NCBI GenBank assembly: GCA_964030785.1 | Contig: OZ034969.1 | Location: 47,813,701-47,877,700 of the forward strand | Length of the DNA: 64,000 nt | Direction: 5' to 3' | From: Siderastrea siderea | Taxonomy: Eukaryota > Cnidaria > Anthozoa > Scleractinia > Rhizangiidae | Shown: in pieces, positions 31,084 through 44,871 of the stretch | How positions within the stretch are numbered: the stretch's first letter is position 1 | Layout of the letters: the number at the start of each line of letters is the position of its first letter | The notes under the pieces: model-generated | Seen by the model: only the letters and a program-made list of their open reading frames with translations | What the model was told of the DNA's origin: nothing | The model's database searches: none | Program-made: the position numbers and the translations under genes

Positions 31084-32338
31084 GTTGTTTTGCATCATGG
31101 CGTATTAATTCTTGGCAGAAAAAAAAAAGATTTTTCGGACTGGAGCAATTTAATGATACTGACACCAGGTTAATTCAAGAAACGGGGAAAGGGCACTGGA
31201 GAGTTTTTAAAAGGCATATATCTCACTAGAAGTTTCGGTGTGAAGTATCGCCGTATATTTTTACGAGTTGTGCTGTATTTTGAAGAGCCCGGAGGGCGAA
31301 TCAAAATACAAACAAGCACGACCGCAAACAGAGGAGTCAACACAAACACGAAGAAAGGCAGGTGCAAGCACAGTGATTAAAATGTTTTGATCCTCGTGCT
31401 TTGTACTAAAGGTCTCAAAATATTTGTCATTTGTGTTATGTAAAATGTTTCTTTTTTTAATTTTAAGTAGCCAAAAAGACGCACAATTTTACTAATTTTA
31501 CTCTTATAACTCAATGAGTAGTTTGGGTCAAAACCTGCTGCTATTTCCGATGACTCACTGAAGTTAATCAACCGTGGCAAGTAGCATATCATTTTGTTTC
31601 TGGGCCAATTTAAAAAATTGTTGAGACTGATTGACTCTAACCTGGCTCAGAAGCGGAATTTTAAACAGTAGACGGAACATACCATCTTTAACTATAGATA
31701 TTAAATTTAATATTGCCATTGCAAAAATTTTTAAACAGGTTTCAACATTGCAGTGGCAACATTATACAAAAAAAGTGTGGTTGAAAGCTATTTCATTTAA
31801 AAAATGCTCCGCTACAATAATGCATGTGCCCACCAAAACCAACAACTTATCCTTAAGTTTAAGTTTTTGTTTTTTGTTTTCTTTCCTTTTTGCTTGTTTT
31901 GTTCGTTTTTTTCCAACCTTAATAAAGATCTAATAAAAATATATAAAGATCTAAGAAAGTTTCGTGGAGATGCCTGAAGACTAACGTCTCAAACAACATC
32001 CTTTATTAGCAAGTTTTGTTAATTAGAACGGTGTATGGACTGGAACCTTTGAGCTACTAATTTGCTGTCATTTCAAATTTTCCTTTTGAAACATGAAAAA
32101 GACAACAAGTAAAATTGTCTTAAAAGCCTCTGAAACTCCGAATTTATTTTTCATCAACAACCCCTGAATCCAGTAACCTATGAAACACACCCTGTCTGCT
32201 TGTCATCGGCTGCGTAAAAACTACAATAGCTCTTTAAGGTTTGAATATGACCGACTGTCAAATGTTTTTTAATCGTTAATATTATATTTATTGAACTGTC
32301 AATTATTTTTCAAAACTCATCTTTATTCAGCAACGCAG

Positions 32339-32425
32339 AAAAAACACTTTTTTATCCTGTTAATTGACGCAGATGGTTTGCTCCATCGTTTGATCAGGAG
32401 CCACTGCAACGCTATTTTCCTCAAG
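32339..32425 (+). CDS. 87-nt exon-like module, copy a
   Basis: Between an acceptor CAACGCAG and donor AAG|GTAAGT lies a phase 0-0 frame of 29 codons: KKHFFILLIDADGLLHRLIR then SHCNAIFLK. Two other copies (34099-34185, 44103-44189) have the same length, open frame and donor. No family is recognised and an expressed gene is not shown. Confidence 0.35.
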
Positions 32426-34098
32426 GTAAGTTATGTAAAGAAATACAATGGCAAACAAAACAGGAATGCCAAAGTCGGGAATATATTTTCTTTTTTTGGT
32501 CCAGTTCAATTCAGTACTACTAATTCTAGGCGAGATGTACGGGTGAGGGCTGTGTAGGCCCTGTGGCAGCATAATAAATTCTGAAGTGAAATGTGTTTTT
32601 TTTTCTTCCCAAATCGAAGGGTCCTCTCTAGCTTTTTCTGGTGGCTAACTAATGTCACGTTTCCCAAGAATATTGCTTTGAAGTTATTTCAAGTTGTTTA
32701 GTTGTCAAATGTTTAGTTTAGTGAAGCAACTTTTGCTAGAAATGAAAGAGACCTCAAACAAGCTGTTCGACTTACGGTGAAAAAAAGGAAATTTTAATTA
32801 CTTCAGAGTTACCTGCCGTACGTCATCCCTAATGTCATATTTGTGGTCATTATTGCTTAGTTTAACATTTAGGTGGCTTAAATGTTAGTGAGAAAAGTTG
32901 TACGCACTATGATGATAAGCAGTCTATATTCTTAGCAGAAAAAAGTGATGATTTTTTGAACTGGAGCGATTTAATGATACTGATCCCAGGTTAACTCATG
33001 AAACTGGAAAAAGGCACTGGAAAATTTTTAAAAGACTGGTTTTTATTAGAACGCAAGCACGAGCACAAACACAGGGGTCAACACAAACACTGAGAACCGC
33101 AGGTGCAAACGCAAGAGTTAAAACGTTTTGATCCTTGTGCTTTGTGCTAAAGGCCTTAATAATATTTGTTTTTTATATTACCTAAACTTTTTCCTTTTCT
33201 AATTTTAAGCAGCCAAGAGAGAGATGTACTTTTACTATTTTTGTGTGTATGTATGTTGTAACTCTCTGAGTAGTTTGGGTCAAAACCCGATGCTATTTCC
33301 GATGACTGACTGAAGTTAATCAACCGTGGCAAGGCGATGTTTTGTTTCTGGGTCAATTTATAAAATTGTTGAGACTCGTTGACTCCAGCCTGGCTCACAA
33401 GCGGAATTATAAACAGTAGACGGAACATACCATCTTTAGCTACAGATATCCTTTTATGATTCTATAAAATCTACATTTAATATTGCCATTGTGAAGATTT
33501 AAATAGAACATTGCAGTGACAACGTTGTACAAAAACAGAGCGGTTGAAAGCTATCTCTTGTAAAAAATGCTCCTACAATAACACATGTGCCCACCAAAGC
33601 AAATAACTTATCCTATGGTTTAAGTGCTTGCTTTTTGTCTTGTTTTCCTTCTTTCTCTCTTTTTTTATTTCGTTTTTTTCCACCTTAATGATTTACAAAG
33701 CTATGTAAACAATTAAGAAAGTTTCTTGAAGGTGTCTGTAGGCCAACGTCTCAAGCATTATCCTATATTAGCAGCAAGTTTCGTTAATTAGAACTGTGTA
33801 TGGCTTCAAACTTTGAGCTACTAATTGGCTGTTCTTTAAAATTTTCTTTTAAAACCTAAAAAAGCAGGTACAAATGTTTTAAAAACATCTGAAACTCGGA
33901 GTTTTTTCATTAGCAACCCCCTAAATCCAGTAACCGATGAATGAAACACATCCTGTTTCCTGTTATCGGGAGCGGAAAAACTGGCTACGTTAAGGTTTGA
34001 ATATGATCGACTATCAAATGTGTGTCTTTTAATCGTTAGCATTATAGTTATTGAACTGTCAGTTATTTTTCGCAACTCATAGTTATTCAACAACGCAG

Positions 34099-34185
34099 AA
34101 AAAAAACTTTTTTCCCCTGTTAATCGATGCAGATGATATGTTCCCTCGTTTGATCAGGAACCACTGCAAATCTATTGCCATTAAG
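34099..34185 (+). CDS. 87-nt exon-like module, copy b
   Basis: Same boundaries as copy a: CAACGCAG before, GTAAGT after, and an open frame KKNFFPLLIDADDMFPRLIR followed by NHCKSIAIK. Upstream CAG of copies a and c is CAA here, which favours the inner acceptor. It differs from copy a mostly by amino-acid-changing substitutions. Confidence 0.35.
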
Positions 34186-35660
34186 GTAAGTTACGTAAAG
34201 AAACACAATCGAGAACAAAAGAAGGATGCCAAAGTCCCGTATAAGTATTTTTGATCCTTTTGGTCCAGTTCACTGCTATTAATTCGAGCTGATAGGTACG
34301 GTGAGAGCTGTTAGGCCCTGTGGCAGGATGATGAATTCTGAGGCGAAATATTTTTTTCTTCCCGAATCGAAGGTTCCTTGCTAGCCTTTTTTGGTGTCTA
34401 AATAATGTCACGTTTCCCCAAAATACTGCTCTGAAGTTATTGCAAGTTGTTTAGTTGTGAAATGTTTAGTTTAGTGAACGGTTTTGCTTAAAAGGAACGA
34501 GACTTCAAACAAACTGTTTAAAATTACTTGTTGGGTGTCGTATCTAATGTCATATGCATATTTTTGGTTTTTATTGCTTAGTTTAACATTTAGGTGGCTT
34601 AGGCTTAGACACAATATCTCGAAAAATATATGTTTCCGGAAATTCTCAGAAAATTTTCTAAATATCTGATAAAAATCTCTAGATATCTCAAAAACTTGTC
34701 TAAATATCTTACTGTAGAATTGTAATTGATAATATAATATTGACTCAAAACGAAGAGACATATTAGTTACTGCGGCCGTATTTCAATTTCACGACATTTG
34801 TCACGTGCCACAACATAACTGTGAGATTCAGTATAACCACAAGACTCCTCTTCGGGTTCCACCATATTTTTGTGCTTGCTCCCGTAAGCCTCATGGGATG
34901 CAATTTTTATTGGGAAACTACTGCTGAAACAGATTACTATTGGCATTCAATTGAGTAAAAACAGCTCTAAACAGCAATAACCTACTGAAATAAACACCTG
35001 GAGCCTAAACAAAAGCTCCAAACATCCCTAAAATATTATATTTTTTCTAAATATGTAGAATTTTTCTAAACATCCTGAACGTTGTTAAATATCTCAAAAA
35101 TATCCGGATATTTGAGTCTAAGGTTGCTCAAATAATTAATTAGTAGTGAGAAAAGCTGCATGCATACCGGGTAAGCCGGAAACCGAACTTTGGCTTAAGC
35201 GGAAGCTTCCCCTGCAGAAAGTTTTAACAGCCAATTGTTGTTAAAAAAATCACTGGTGAAATCATTTACAATGCAATTCTCACCTTCCGTGAGAATTACT
35301 AAAGGCAAAATGGAATGGAATCCAAAAATTAGTTAAATTTATCATCTTTCTCGTAGGATTAGCGAATGAAAATTTTCTAACGGTTTGTTACGCACACTTT
35401 AAATTTTTCGGTCAATTATTTTAAAACGAAGTGGAAGTTTAAGAAAAGGATAACGCTTGGCATACCATTTGGTAACTCAGCTAAATAAATAGGATCCAGT
35501 TTTAATTACCTAAGGCACGACTTGGCGCTTTTAAAGGCGAATTAGCTTTAAGCTGCAAACATCTAAGCAGGGGCCTTTTTGAGGAGGAACTCAAAACGAC
35601 AATTCGAACGATTCTTGTTAAGTTCGATGAGTTATTAAAAACGTTCCAAAATTTCTACAA

Positions 35661-35850
35661 ATAATAATAATAATAATAAAAACTTTATTTAATGAGGGTA
35701 GCACGAAATAGTGCGAAGCACTAATAAACTTGTGGCCCTCCTAACTTTCTAAGATATTTACAATGAATTATCTAAAAAACATTTACAATGAGTTATAAAA
35801 AAATCTAAAACCTACTACATAAATATAAATGTGTACATGTAATGAAAAGC
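35661..35850 (-). mobile_element. Retroposon 3' tail with (ATT)n, inserted only in copy 1
   Basis: Copy 2 reads straight through (ATTTCTACAAAAAAGCTG at about 46289), whereas copy 1 has about 190 bp inserted, starting with AATAATAATAATAATAATAA and ACTTTATTTAATGAGGG. Read on the minus strand this ends in an ATT microsatellite, like many LINE 3' ends. The target duplication is probably CAAA. Confidence 0.7.
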
Positions 35851-38800
35851 AAAAAAGCTGCAATCAATTATCAACACTTTAGGCAGTATTGCTCTACCGA
35901 AATGTCAAAGCTGTTTAACACTGTCTTCTTTTAATAGCAGACTACTTTAAAATTTTCTTCGCTTTCTTCTTTATACGCTAATTAACCTTTTCTCTCCTTT
36001 CTAAAGCAAAAAATAAAAATGCCAATTTTTCTGCTCTGTTTTAAAATTATGTTTTGTCAAACGTCAAATATAAGAAATTAAATATGTAGAAAAAAGTCTG
36101 GCAATTTTTGATTCGTTTTTTTTTTTTTGTTGTTGTTGTTTTTTTGATGGGCAGCAAAATTCTGAGTACAAATTGTCCTCTCTGCGCTGCATTGCATTTA
36201 TTCGTGAATATTTTGTTATCAAAATTGAATTTCAGTAAACCCATTTCGAGAATTTTACCAGCAAATGTTTTAACTAAACTTTACGTGGATTGCAACCTTT
36301 CGAGCTACTATCCTGTTGACCCTCAAAATTTTCATTTTGCCGCATTTGAATCAAATATAATAACGTAAAAAATAGAGACCCTTGAAACTGGGAGTTAAAC
36401 TTTCTTAGTAACCTCGGACCTTCTTGTGAATGCCATTTTCAATGGAATAAGCTATGTACCAGGGTAAAACCTAGTTTCTTTTAGGAGTGAATATGTTTAA
36501 GGTATATACTTTTTTCTCAACAAACATCGAGTGTCAACGTTGTGGTTGTCGTTTATGTTACAGCTTGTTAGCTGTCATTTATGTTCCACAACCCATCATT
36601 AAACAACAACGGAGAAAGACCACTTTGGTTTAAGCAAAAGCCTTTTCCGAAGAAATTTGTTGCAGCCTCTTGCTGTTTCAAAATCATTTGTGAGATCATT
36701 GTCATGTATCTTTCGTAATAATAAATTGGCTGAAGTTTTTAAGTGCCTGGTAGCGTAGGACCATGTAGTTTGAACTGTTTTTTTCACACATATTTTCGAT
36801 CAGTTTCTTTTAAAACATTATGCAAGACTAGACAACGACTAGTGCTTGACATGCCATTTTCTAAATAAGGATAAATGCATCCCATTTTTCAAAGGCGCGA
36901 CTTATGGCGTTTATGGTCTTTCCACTCCATTTTATTCGTTTGCTGTCAATTTTATCTTTTTATTTATTTATTTTTTTGACAAACGGTTTTAAGATCAATT
37001 CAAAAGTGGATTCCGGTTTCTAAACTTGATTGGGTTCCGAATTCCATATCAATGTGGATACTGGATTCCAGTCCAATGGATTCCAGATTTCAACAGGAAA
37101 AATTTTTTTATGGATTTCGGATTACCGATTCTGTTACATGAGGCAATCTGTATATTCGCTTGCAAGCTTACACCTTACCACAATCATATTCAGGGGGGTT
37201 CCTAGGCTTTTTCTCACAGTAAGAAAAAAAGCAAACGTTATGACCTATCATAACGTTATTTATATCGAGGCATGATGCTCACGTGTTAATCAGTTGGCCC
37301 TGTTAGTACCAGGTAAAAAGGGCGGAGTTCCCTAGGATAAAGGAAGTTGATAAAGGCACGATCTCTTGGTTAGTAAATCCTTCTCTACCCCGCCATCACA
37401 GCGACCATAAGCTCGCGCTTAGTTTTAAGAGTGGGTATCGCTTGCACATGCCTCGGTATAAAAGTTTTTTTTTGGCATTTCAGTTGGAGAATCATTACTG
37501 ACAGCAAAACAAACGGCGGATCGAGTCTCAATTCTTTAGTTTCTGTCAAAACTAACAATTCGAACAACATTCAAAACAAGAAAACATTCAAACGTTTGAC
37601 ACGAGAATACCGTTATGAAAAGCTTAAATGACAGAAACGTTTTGGAGCCCAAAAATCTCTTTAACCACTCTGTTACAAGGATTTAGACCATCATGTTATT
37701 ATGATCAAAGGATTATTGCGACAAAAATATCCACACTCAAGCGAGAACACCGTTATTAAACTTAAACACAAAACTCTCTCAGACAAAAAATATAGACCCC
37801 CGAGTTACTAAACATAACAGGGAGCTTCCTCAGTAATTCTAGACAGGTTAATGACAGTATTTACGGGAAATACATTTGAGCTTAATAAACTAAACAATGC
37901 CGGCTCACAAAACAGGAGCAAGATAGGTGTTCTGTTGAGTTGGCAGTAACATAAGCCTTGTCTTATATAATATATTAATATATATATTTATTATATGGCA
38001 AGCAATTCTCCAGTCTAAATCGAGTGTTCTGATTGGTTAGGTTTCGGTCGGGGTTTTACTTTACGGACCATTACCATGGAAACGATCCTTTTTGGATATT
38101 TTTTTCGCGCTCCAGCTCCCGCAAAATTCAAACTGCGAAGACGCAATAAGATAAAAAAAAAACGAAAGGTTTGGAGCTGGTACAAAACAAATGAACGAGG
38201 TAAACACTTCTGTTTAGAAAAAGCGCTCTACGATTAACTCTACCGACTTTTTGATATAAGCAAAGGACTCGCCAGCAGTGAATCAAAAAGCATGGCCAAC
38301 GTTCTTCAGTGACTGTGTGTGTTTGTTGTTTTTTTTGTACGGCTATAGACTGTAAGCTGTAAATAGCCGAGTAATTCGGCCAAGACTTAAACAATAATTA
38401 TTAAAATTCAGCATTAACAAAAGAGTGCGTTTCTCACAAGAAAACCTCTCGGCGAAAAAAATGAAAACTGCAAAACAACTAGCAAACGGCTTTCTTCGGC
38501 AACTGTAAATCGAAAGGAAACGATCACGTTCTTGTCCAGTTTAATATTGGCCATCGCGTCAATCAGCACTTTCCACAAGAACAAATTAAAGCTACACGTA
38601 CATATTAAACTAACAGTGTACCTTGATTCCTCAGCGAAATTTTTGCTCTTGTAGTAGACATCCTTGAAAATAATTTTAGCTTGTTTACAAGTCCGCTCTT
38701 GCTGTAACTCGCGCTAAAAACAACTTTGTTAGGTGCGACGAAAATTTGCTCTCAGCGTCCACAAAGTTCTCCATAAAGCCACTGAAGCAAACAACTTGTG

Positions 38801-38859
38801 GTATTTGATGGAGAGGCAATTTCCCTACTTTGGGAAAAACCAACACTCAATGCGCAGGT

Positions 38860-39091
38860 CAAACACGTGAATTTAAAACTTTGTTTAATTTATTCATTGC
38901 CATTACAGTTGTGTTAATTACTGCCATCATCATTGTAATTTCTTCACTATTTATATTCTACTGCACACTATGTTCAATTCCCATTGAGGATGGCAGACGT
39001 ATCTGCCGAAACATATTTGTAAAACTCAAGACCGTCGTGTTGTTCATTAAATTTACAAACTTAATTCTATTTCCTATTCGATCACCTAACT
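38860..39091 (+). other. Hydrophobic open stretch, probably not a gene
   Basis: A frame with a membrane-like segment (AIIIVISSLFIFYCTLC) is open in copy 1. In copy 2 the corresponding place is split by two insertions and the frame is not kept. It is listed so that the reader knows it was considered; I see no splice or promoter support. Confidence 0.2.
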
Positions 39092-40535
39092 AATTGAGTG
39101 ATCTTAAAACTTAAGATAAGTACATGTTGCTTGGGTTTTGAAATATTCTGTGGATAACAAACTTATTGCCGTGGTCGGATACTGGGCCCGGTGTACAGGT
39201 ACTGGGCAACGTCTGTCCTTTCCAAAAATTTTAATTGCGCACCGAATAATTTATTGAAAACGTCAGCATAACATTTTAACGTTATATTTGCAAGTACACT
39301 TGCTGTGTCAGGGCCAAATTTCAGCACTCTTTCTCCCAAGTAAGAGATAGAGCCATTTCAAGCTGAAGCGGTCGGATACTGGACATACTGTACACAAAAG
39401 CTGGGATTCATTGTTTTCTTAGGTGAGATGTTTACGAAGTCACACAAAAAGATCTTAACCTTTACTCAGTAAATGTTTTCTTCACCAGATACCCACCTTG
39501 GTAACGTTTCAAGCATGCCAGTGTTTCTGCCATGATCGCACCAAGAAATTAATATAATTGTGAAACACCGTAACTGAAAGATCCTGCTTAGTTAGAGCTG
39601 ATCTTTTTAGAACTAAAACAATGGTTCGATTTTGGTCTGGTTCGATCCTTTATGAGACGTTGAACAGCCATAAGAGTTGAGCTGTTTCTTTTTCCCTGAC
39701 ACCTACTAAAATTTAAGGGTAATTTCGAGCGGACAAAGTATTTTGCATGAAAGTTTCTTTTCTGCAAAAAAAAAAATAAATAAAAGCTTTGAGGAATATG
39801 AAACAGTGTCGAAGTGGCAGTGATCCTCTCTAAATAAAGCCGATTCAATCAAACCAAGGGATTTGCTATATATATTATCATATTGTCGAAACTGCTTCTT
39901 CAGTCCGTCTTAATAAAAAATTAATTGGTCTTATTCCGTTTTCGCAATTTCATGGACTGAGCCGGAGACGAGGTCCTTACATCAACTGGTAAAAAAAGAG
40001 AAAGAATGAAAACAAATTTATAACAGTCGGGCTGAACAAGTTAGTTTAATAAAAGTTCTATTATTATGGCAAGGAAAGTTCATGGATCGAGCAGGTAACG
40101 AGGTACATGTAAGAGACCAGCAAAAGACCGATCAAAAGAGTTCAATGAACTTAAGGTTTTATTATGTTCTTCCAAATTGTTCGCCAGAAAGAATTCGAAA
40201 GAAACAGAATATTTCCCTCGGCTCTTAAGCTCATTAACATAGAGAGGCATATCATTGTTATTATGTCTGCCCCAAATTTTCGACTGGTATTTCTGTTATA
40301 GAAAGACAAAGCTCAAGACGTTTTTTAAATAGGCCAAATGGCTACGTTCTGAATATGTCTACGTTTCTGCAACGGTGATAAAACACTCGGGAGTTTTTAG
40401 AACGACCTCAAGTAAAAAGAAGGCCAATAAGAGGTGCTGAAGTCTACTGTTGTCGGGGAGAAGATATTATCTGTGTGTTGGCAACTAAACATGGAAACTC
40501 CGGTCTGAATCACCAACTGCTTCCAAACGTTTGTG

Positions 40536-40539
40536 ATTC

Positions 40540-40595
<56 letters not shown>

Positions 40596-40607
40596 CATTA
40601 TTATTAT
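40536..40607. repeat. (TTA)n microsatellite
   Basis: About 24 TTA/ATT units with one interruption. A shorter (ATT)n tract occupies 53843-53886 in copy 2. Confidence 0.95.
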
Positions 40608-41244
40608 TTTCCGTCACAGGGTCTCTGTGTATCTGTCTGCAAGTCTCCTCTACTGATAGCCAAAAAAACGCGGATCGGCTTTTTTATTTTTTAAATTTGA
40701 ATTCTTGTGGAAACCTTTGATAGGCTCCATTGCAATGCCAATTATAGAGCAGAACTTTTATTAATAAAACATTCAAACTTTTGACACGAAAACGGCGTCA
40801 TTAAAAGCTTTTAAGTTTTAATTTTAAGCTTTTAAGCCTTTTCTGTCATTTAAAAATGACGGAAAAGTTTGGAGCCTGAAACTCTTCCTAAACCACTGTG
40901 TTATAAGAATTTAGACCGCTGCGTTAATGTATTCAAAGTATTATTGGAACAACATTCTCAGCAACATTAACATAAACGATAGCAACGTAGGTTAACATAA
41001 AACTCTCTCAGCCAAATAATTTAGAACATAACATATGATTGAAAGGTTGTTTAACAATAAACTTCCTCAGCCATATGTTTAGTAATTCTAGACAGGTTAA
41101 AGACAGTATTTACGGGAGAGACATTTGAACGTAATAACCTAAGCAATGGTTCACAAACAGGGGCTAGACAGCTGGTGTCCTGTTGATTTGGCAGTAAAAC
41201 AAGCCCTAATGTTTATGTAGTATTTTCCGCGTCTTTTCTTGCAG

Positions 41245-41332
41245 TGCTGCTTCGTACGTATTTGAAAATATAGAAGATATTTCTTGGCTGCCTTTGAGCT
41301 ACAAAAGTGCTTTCCATTGTAAGGATTACGAG
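41245..41332 (+). CDS. 88-nt exon candidate, copy 1
   Basis: Acceptor GCGTCTTTTCTTGCAG and donor GAG|GTAAGT frame an exon with one open phase: AASYVFENIEDISWLPLSYK then SAFHCKDYE. The sequence is identical at 54544-54631, but the flanks are also almost identical, so conservation is not by itself evidence of function. The splice signals are the best in this duplication. The protein family is unknown. Confidence 0.45.
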
Positions 41333-41520
41333 GTAAGTTTAAAGACTAGTTGGTTATGTTTGTTTAAACGGGAACATATTTAAAGTTTATTCTACTGACA
41401 AAGAAAAGCACACACACGAATGGTTTGAAACTTAAAAAGCCGGTCTGAGTGACAGCCGCTTCCAAACGAGGTGAAGAGAAAATCCACTCCTTCATTGTAG
41501 TCATATCGCCTTTAGACCCT

Positions 41521-42891
41521 TTTAAGGAAGAACAAATATCGAAGTTTTAATAAAAACGTGATACTGGATACTCTTACCACGATTATTTCACCTACGACTT
41601 AAACAAAAAAGCACGAAAAGTTTCAGTGTTCTAATGACCAAATATACGTAGCACACACTCCGATTCATCCAATGTAGTGGCAGCGGATCTCGTGGAAAAA
41701 AAAACAGCTAAAAAACAAAATGAAAAGGACATTGAACAAGGACGCTTCAAGGTTCAACTGGTGACGGTGCGCCCTATGGTAACATCCAGTTAAAAATTAA
41801 CTGGCCGTCGCCATATGACGACCGCCGGTTTATGAAATGGACACGGGTCTTTTTTTTTTCTTGCGTCAGTTGGCTAAACAAACGAACAAAGTGCTGTAAA
41901 GCTTGTGGTTCGGGTACTCAAGAGCGGTACTGTCTTATATAAGACGCATGCGCTTATTAGTCTGCTGAATGTTACCTTCGTGTGTTCTTGTCTTTTAATT
42001 TTCAGTATTTAAGATATGAACGGCGAAGGGTTGTTAAGTACAGCTGTATGGGGTTTCAGTATTTGTCTTGTATAACGCATGCGCAACTGAGTAAAGCAGC
42101 TAAGAGGATTGAATGCGAAATTGGCTGTGTTGTCTGATCTAGTTAGTGGTTATGGTAAAAACTTTTTTAACGCAGGAGTTTTGTTATGGGGATTGACATT
42201 TTGAGGCATGTAAAAATGTGGGAGAGGAAGAATTTGTGAATGTGAGGAGCATATCACGCTTCTGTGAATGTGATTTGCTTTGAAAGTTGCGTTTTGTATA
42301 ACAGCGGTGTAATATTGTGCTGCCCGTGAGAGGCAGTTTCCCTTGGCGTTTTATGGGGGGACGGTTTCCGAAGTGGACTGTAAGTTTCTCATTGGGTGAT
42401 CTGTATTTCGCACAGGAGAGAAACGACAGCTGTGTTTGCAGCTTATTAGCACGGCAAGGAACGGTGGCTTAGAAAGAGAAGGGATTGGCACTAGTATGGA
42501 TTGCACCGTCGATGCATCATAGTTCTTGAGAAGGGAGAGAGATGATTGTTTATTTGAAGCGAGAAGTTGATTTTAATTGCCTAAAGACGAAGGAATCGGT
42601 CGTTAATAAGGAGATCAATTAATAAGGTAGCTGTTACGAGTCTTTAAGTTAGAAATTAACTGAATATTATCAAGCGATGCGTATGGTTTGCGTGTCGTGG
42701 TGGTTGGGTTTGAGGTAATTTTGTAAGTGCGTAGTTTACTTTGCATGGGGATTCCCGGGTTAGCAAACCGGATTTAAACATCACGTCATGAGATATGCCT
42801 TAACGTGCCCCAGACTCTGACGATCTGCTCGAGCTCGTGTTTATCAAGCGTTATATTTTGATTCTACTGCTATGTTCGTGTTAATTCTTGG
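41521..42891. other. Spacer between the two duplication copies
   Basis: Mostly unique, though 41520-41830 resembles 53470-53830 (a diverged older unit). No gene is recognised. Confidence 0.45.
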
Positions 42892-44102
42892 CAGAAAAAA
42901 TATGATTTTTCGGAATGGAGCAATTTAATGATACTGACACCAGGTTAACTCGTGAAACTGGAAAAGAGCACTGGAGAATTTTTAAAAGGCATATATCTTA
43001 TTAGATGTTTCGGTGTGAAGTATCGCCTCATATTTTTACGAGTTGTGCTGTATTTTGACGAGCCCGGAGGGCGAATCAAAATATAAACAAGCACGACCGC
43101 AAACAGAGGAGTCAACACAAACACTGAGAAACACAGGTGCAAGCACAATGATTAAAATGTTTTGATCCTCGTGCTTTGTACTGAAGGTCTCAAAATATTT
43201 GTCATTTATGGTGTGTAAAATGTTTCTTTTTTTTTCAATTTTAAGCAGCCAAGAAAGACGTATAATTTTGCTATTTTGACTCTTATAACTCAATGAGTAG
43301 TTTGGGTCAAAACCCGCTGCTATTTCCGATGACTAACTGAAGTTAATCAACCGTGACAAGTAGGATTTTGTTTGAGGGCCAATTTACAAAATTGTTGGGA
43401 CTCATTGACTCCAATATGCCTCAGAAGGGGAATTTTAAACAGTAGACGGAACATACCATCTTTAACTATAGATATTAAATTTAATATTACCATTGCAAAA
43501 TTTTTTAAATAGGTTTAAACATTGCAGTGGCAACATTATACAAAAAAAGTGTGGTTGAAAGCTATTTCATTTAAAAAATGGTCCGCTACAATAATGCATG
43601 TGCCCACCAAAACCAGCAACTTATCCTTAGGTTTAAGTTTTTTGTTTTTTGCTTCCTTTTCTTTTTGTTTGTTTTGTTCGTTTTTTTTTCCAACCTTAAT
43701 TATTTACAAAGCTACATAAAGATCTAAGAAAGTTTCGTGGAGATGTCTGAAGGCCAACGTCTCAAGCAACATCCTATATTAGCAAGTTTTGTTAATTAAA
43801 ACTGTGTATGGACTGGAACCTTTGAGCCACTAATTTGCTGTGATTTAAAATTCTCATTTTGAAACATGAAAAAGACACACGTAAAATTGTCTTAAAAACC
43901 TCTGAAACTCGGAATTTATTTGTCATCAACAACCCCTGAATCCAGTAACCTATGAATGAAACACACCCCGTATGCTTGTAAAAACTACAATAGTTCTTTA
44001 AGGTTTGAATATGACCGACTGGCAAATGTTTTTTAATCGTTAATATTATATTTATTGAACTGTCAATTATTTTTCAAAACTCATCTTTATTCAGCAACGC
44101 AG

Positions 44103-44189
44103 AAAAAACACTTTTTTATCCTGTTAATTGACGCAGATGGTTTGTTCCATCGTTTGATCAGGAGCCATTGCAAAGCTATTTTCTTTAAG
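44103..44189 (+). CDS. 87-nt exon-like module, copy c
   Basis: Open phase-0 frame KKHFFILLIDADGLFHRLIR then SHCKAIFFK between CAACGCAG and AAG|GTAAGT. It differs from copy a at a few codons, three of them amino-acid-changing. Confidence 0.35.
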
Positions 44190-44871
44190 GTAAGTTATGT
44201 AAAGAAATACGATGGCAAACAAAACAGGAATGCTAAAGTCGGGAATATATTTTCTTTTTTTGGTCCAGTTCAGTACTATTAATTCTGGGCGAGTTGTACG
44301 GTGAGGGCTGTGTAGGCCCTGTAGCAGCATAATAAATTCTGAAGTGAAATATATTTTTTTCTTCCCAAATCGAAGGTTCCTCGCTGGCCTTTTCCGGTGG
44401 CTAACTAATGTCATGTTTCCCAAGAATATTGCTTTGAAGTTATTTCAAGTTGTTTAGTTGTCAAATGTTTAGTTTAGTGAAACAACGTTTGCTTGAAATG
44501 AAAGAGACCTCAAACAAGCTGTTCGACTTCCGGTGAAAAAAGGAAATTTTAATTACTTCAGAGTTACCTGTTGTGCGTCATGCCTAATGTCATATTTGTG
44601 GTCATTATTGCTTAGTTTAACATTTAGATGGCTTAAATGTTAGTGAGAAAAGCTGTACGCACAATGATGATAAGCAGTCTATATTCTTAACAGAAAAAAT
44701 AATGATTTTTTGAACTGGAGCGATTTAATGATACTGATCCCAGGTTAACTCATGAAACTGGAAAAGGGCACTGGAAAATTTTTAAAAGACTGGTTTTTAT
44801 TAGAACGCAAGCACGACCGCAAACACAGGGGTCAACACAAACACTGAGAACCGCAGGTGCAAACGCAAGAA

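Larger units (their letters stand above)
31105..41520. repeat. Segmental duplication, copy 1
   Basis: From TTAATTCTTGGCAG onward this region aligns collinearly with 42892-54815 over nearly its whole length, with small changes and a few discrete gaps. It retains a stretch (about 33415-34950) missing from copy 2 and carries a retroposon tail at 35661-35850 and a long TTA microsatellite. Inside it, older units of 1.4-1.8 kb repeat: for example 31115 resembles 32940, and 35195 resembles 36637. Confidence 0.85.

Noticed and set aside
38830..39093. Membrane-protein-like ORF in duplication copy 1
   Set aside because: The corresponding frame in copy 2 is destroyed by insertions, and no splice or promoter signals support it.
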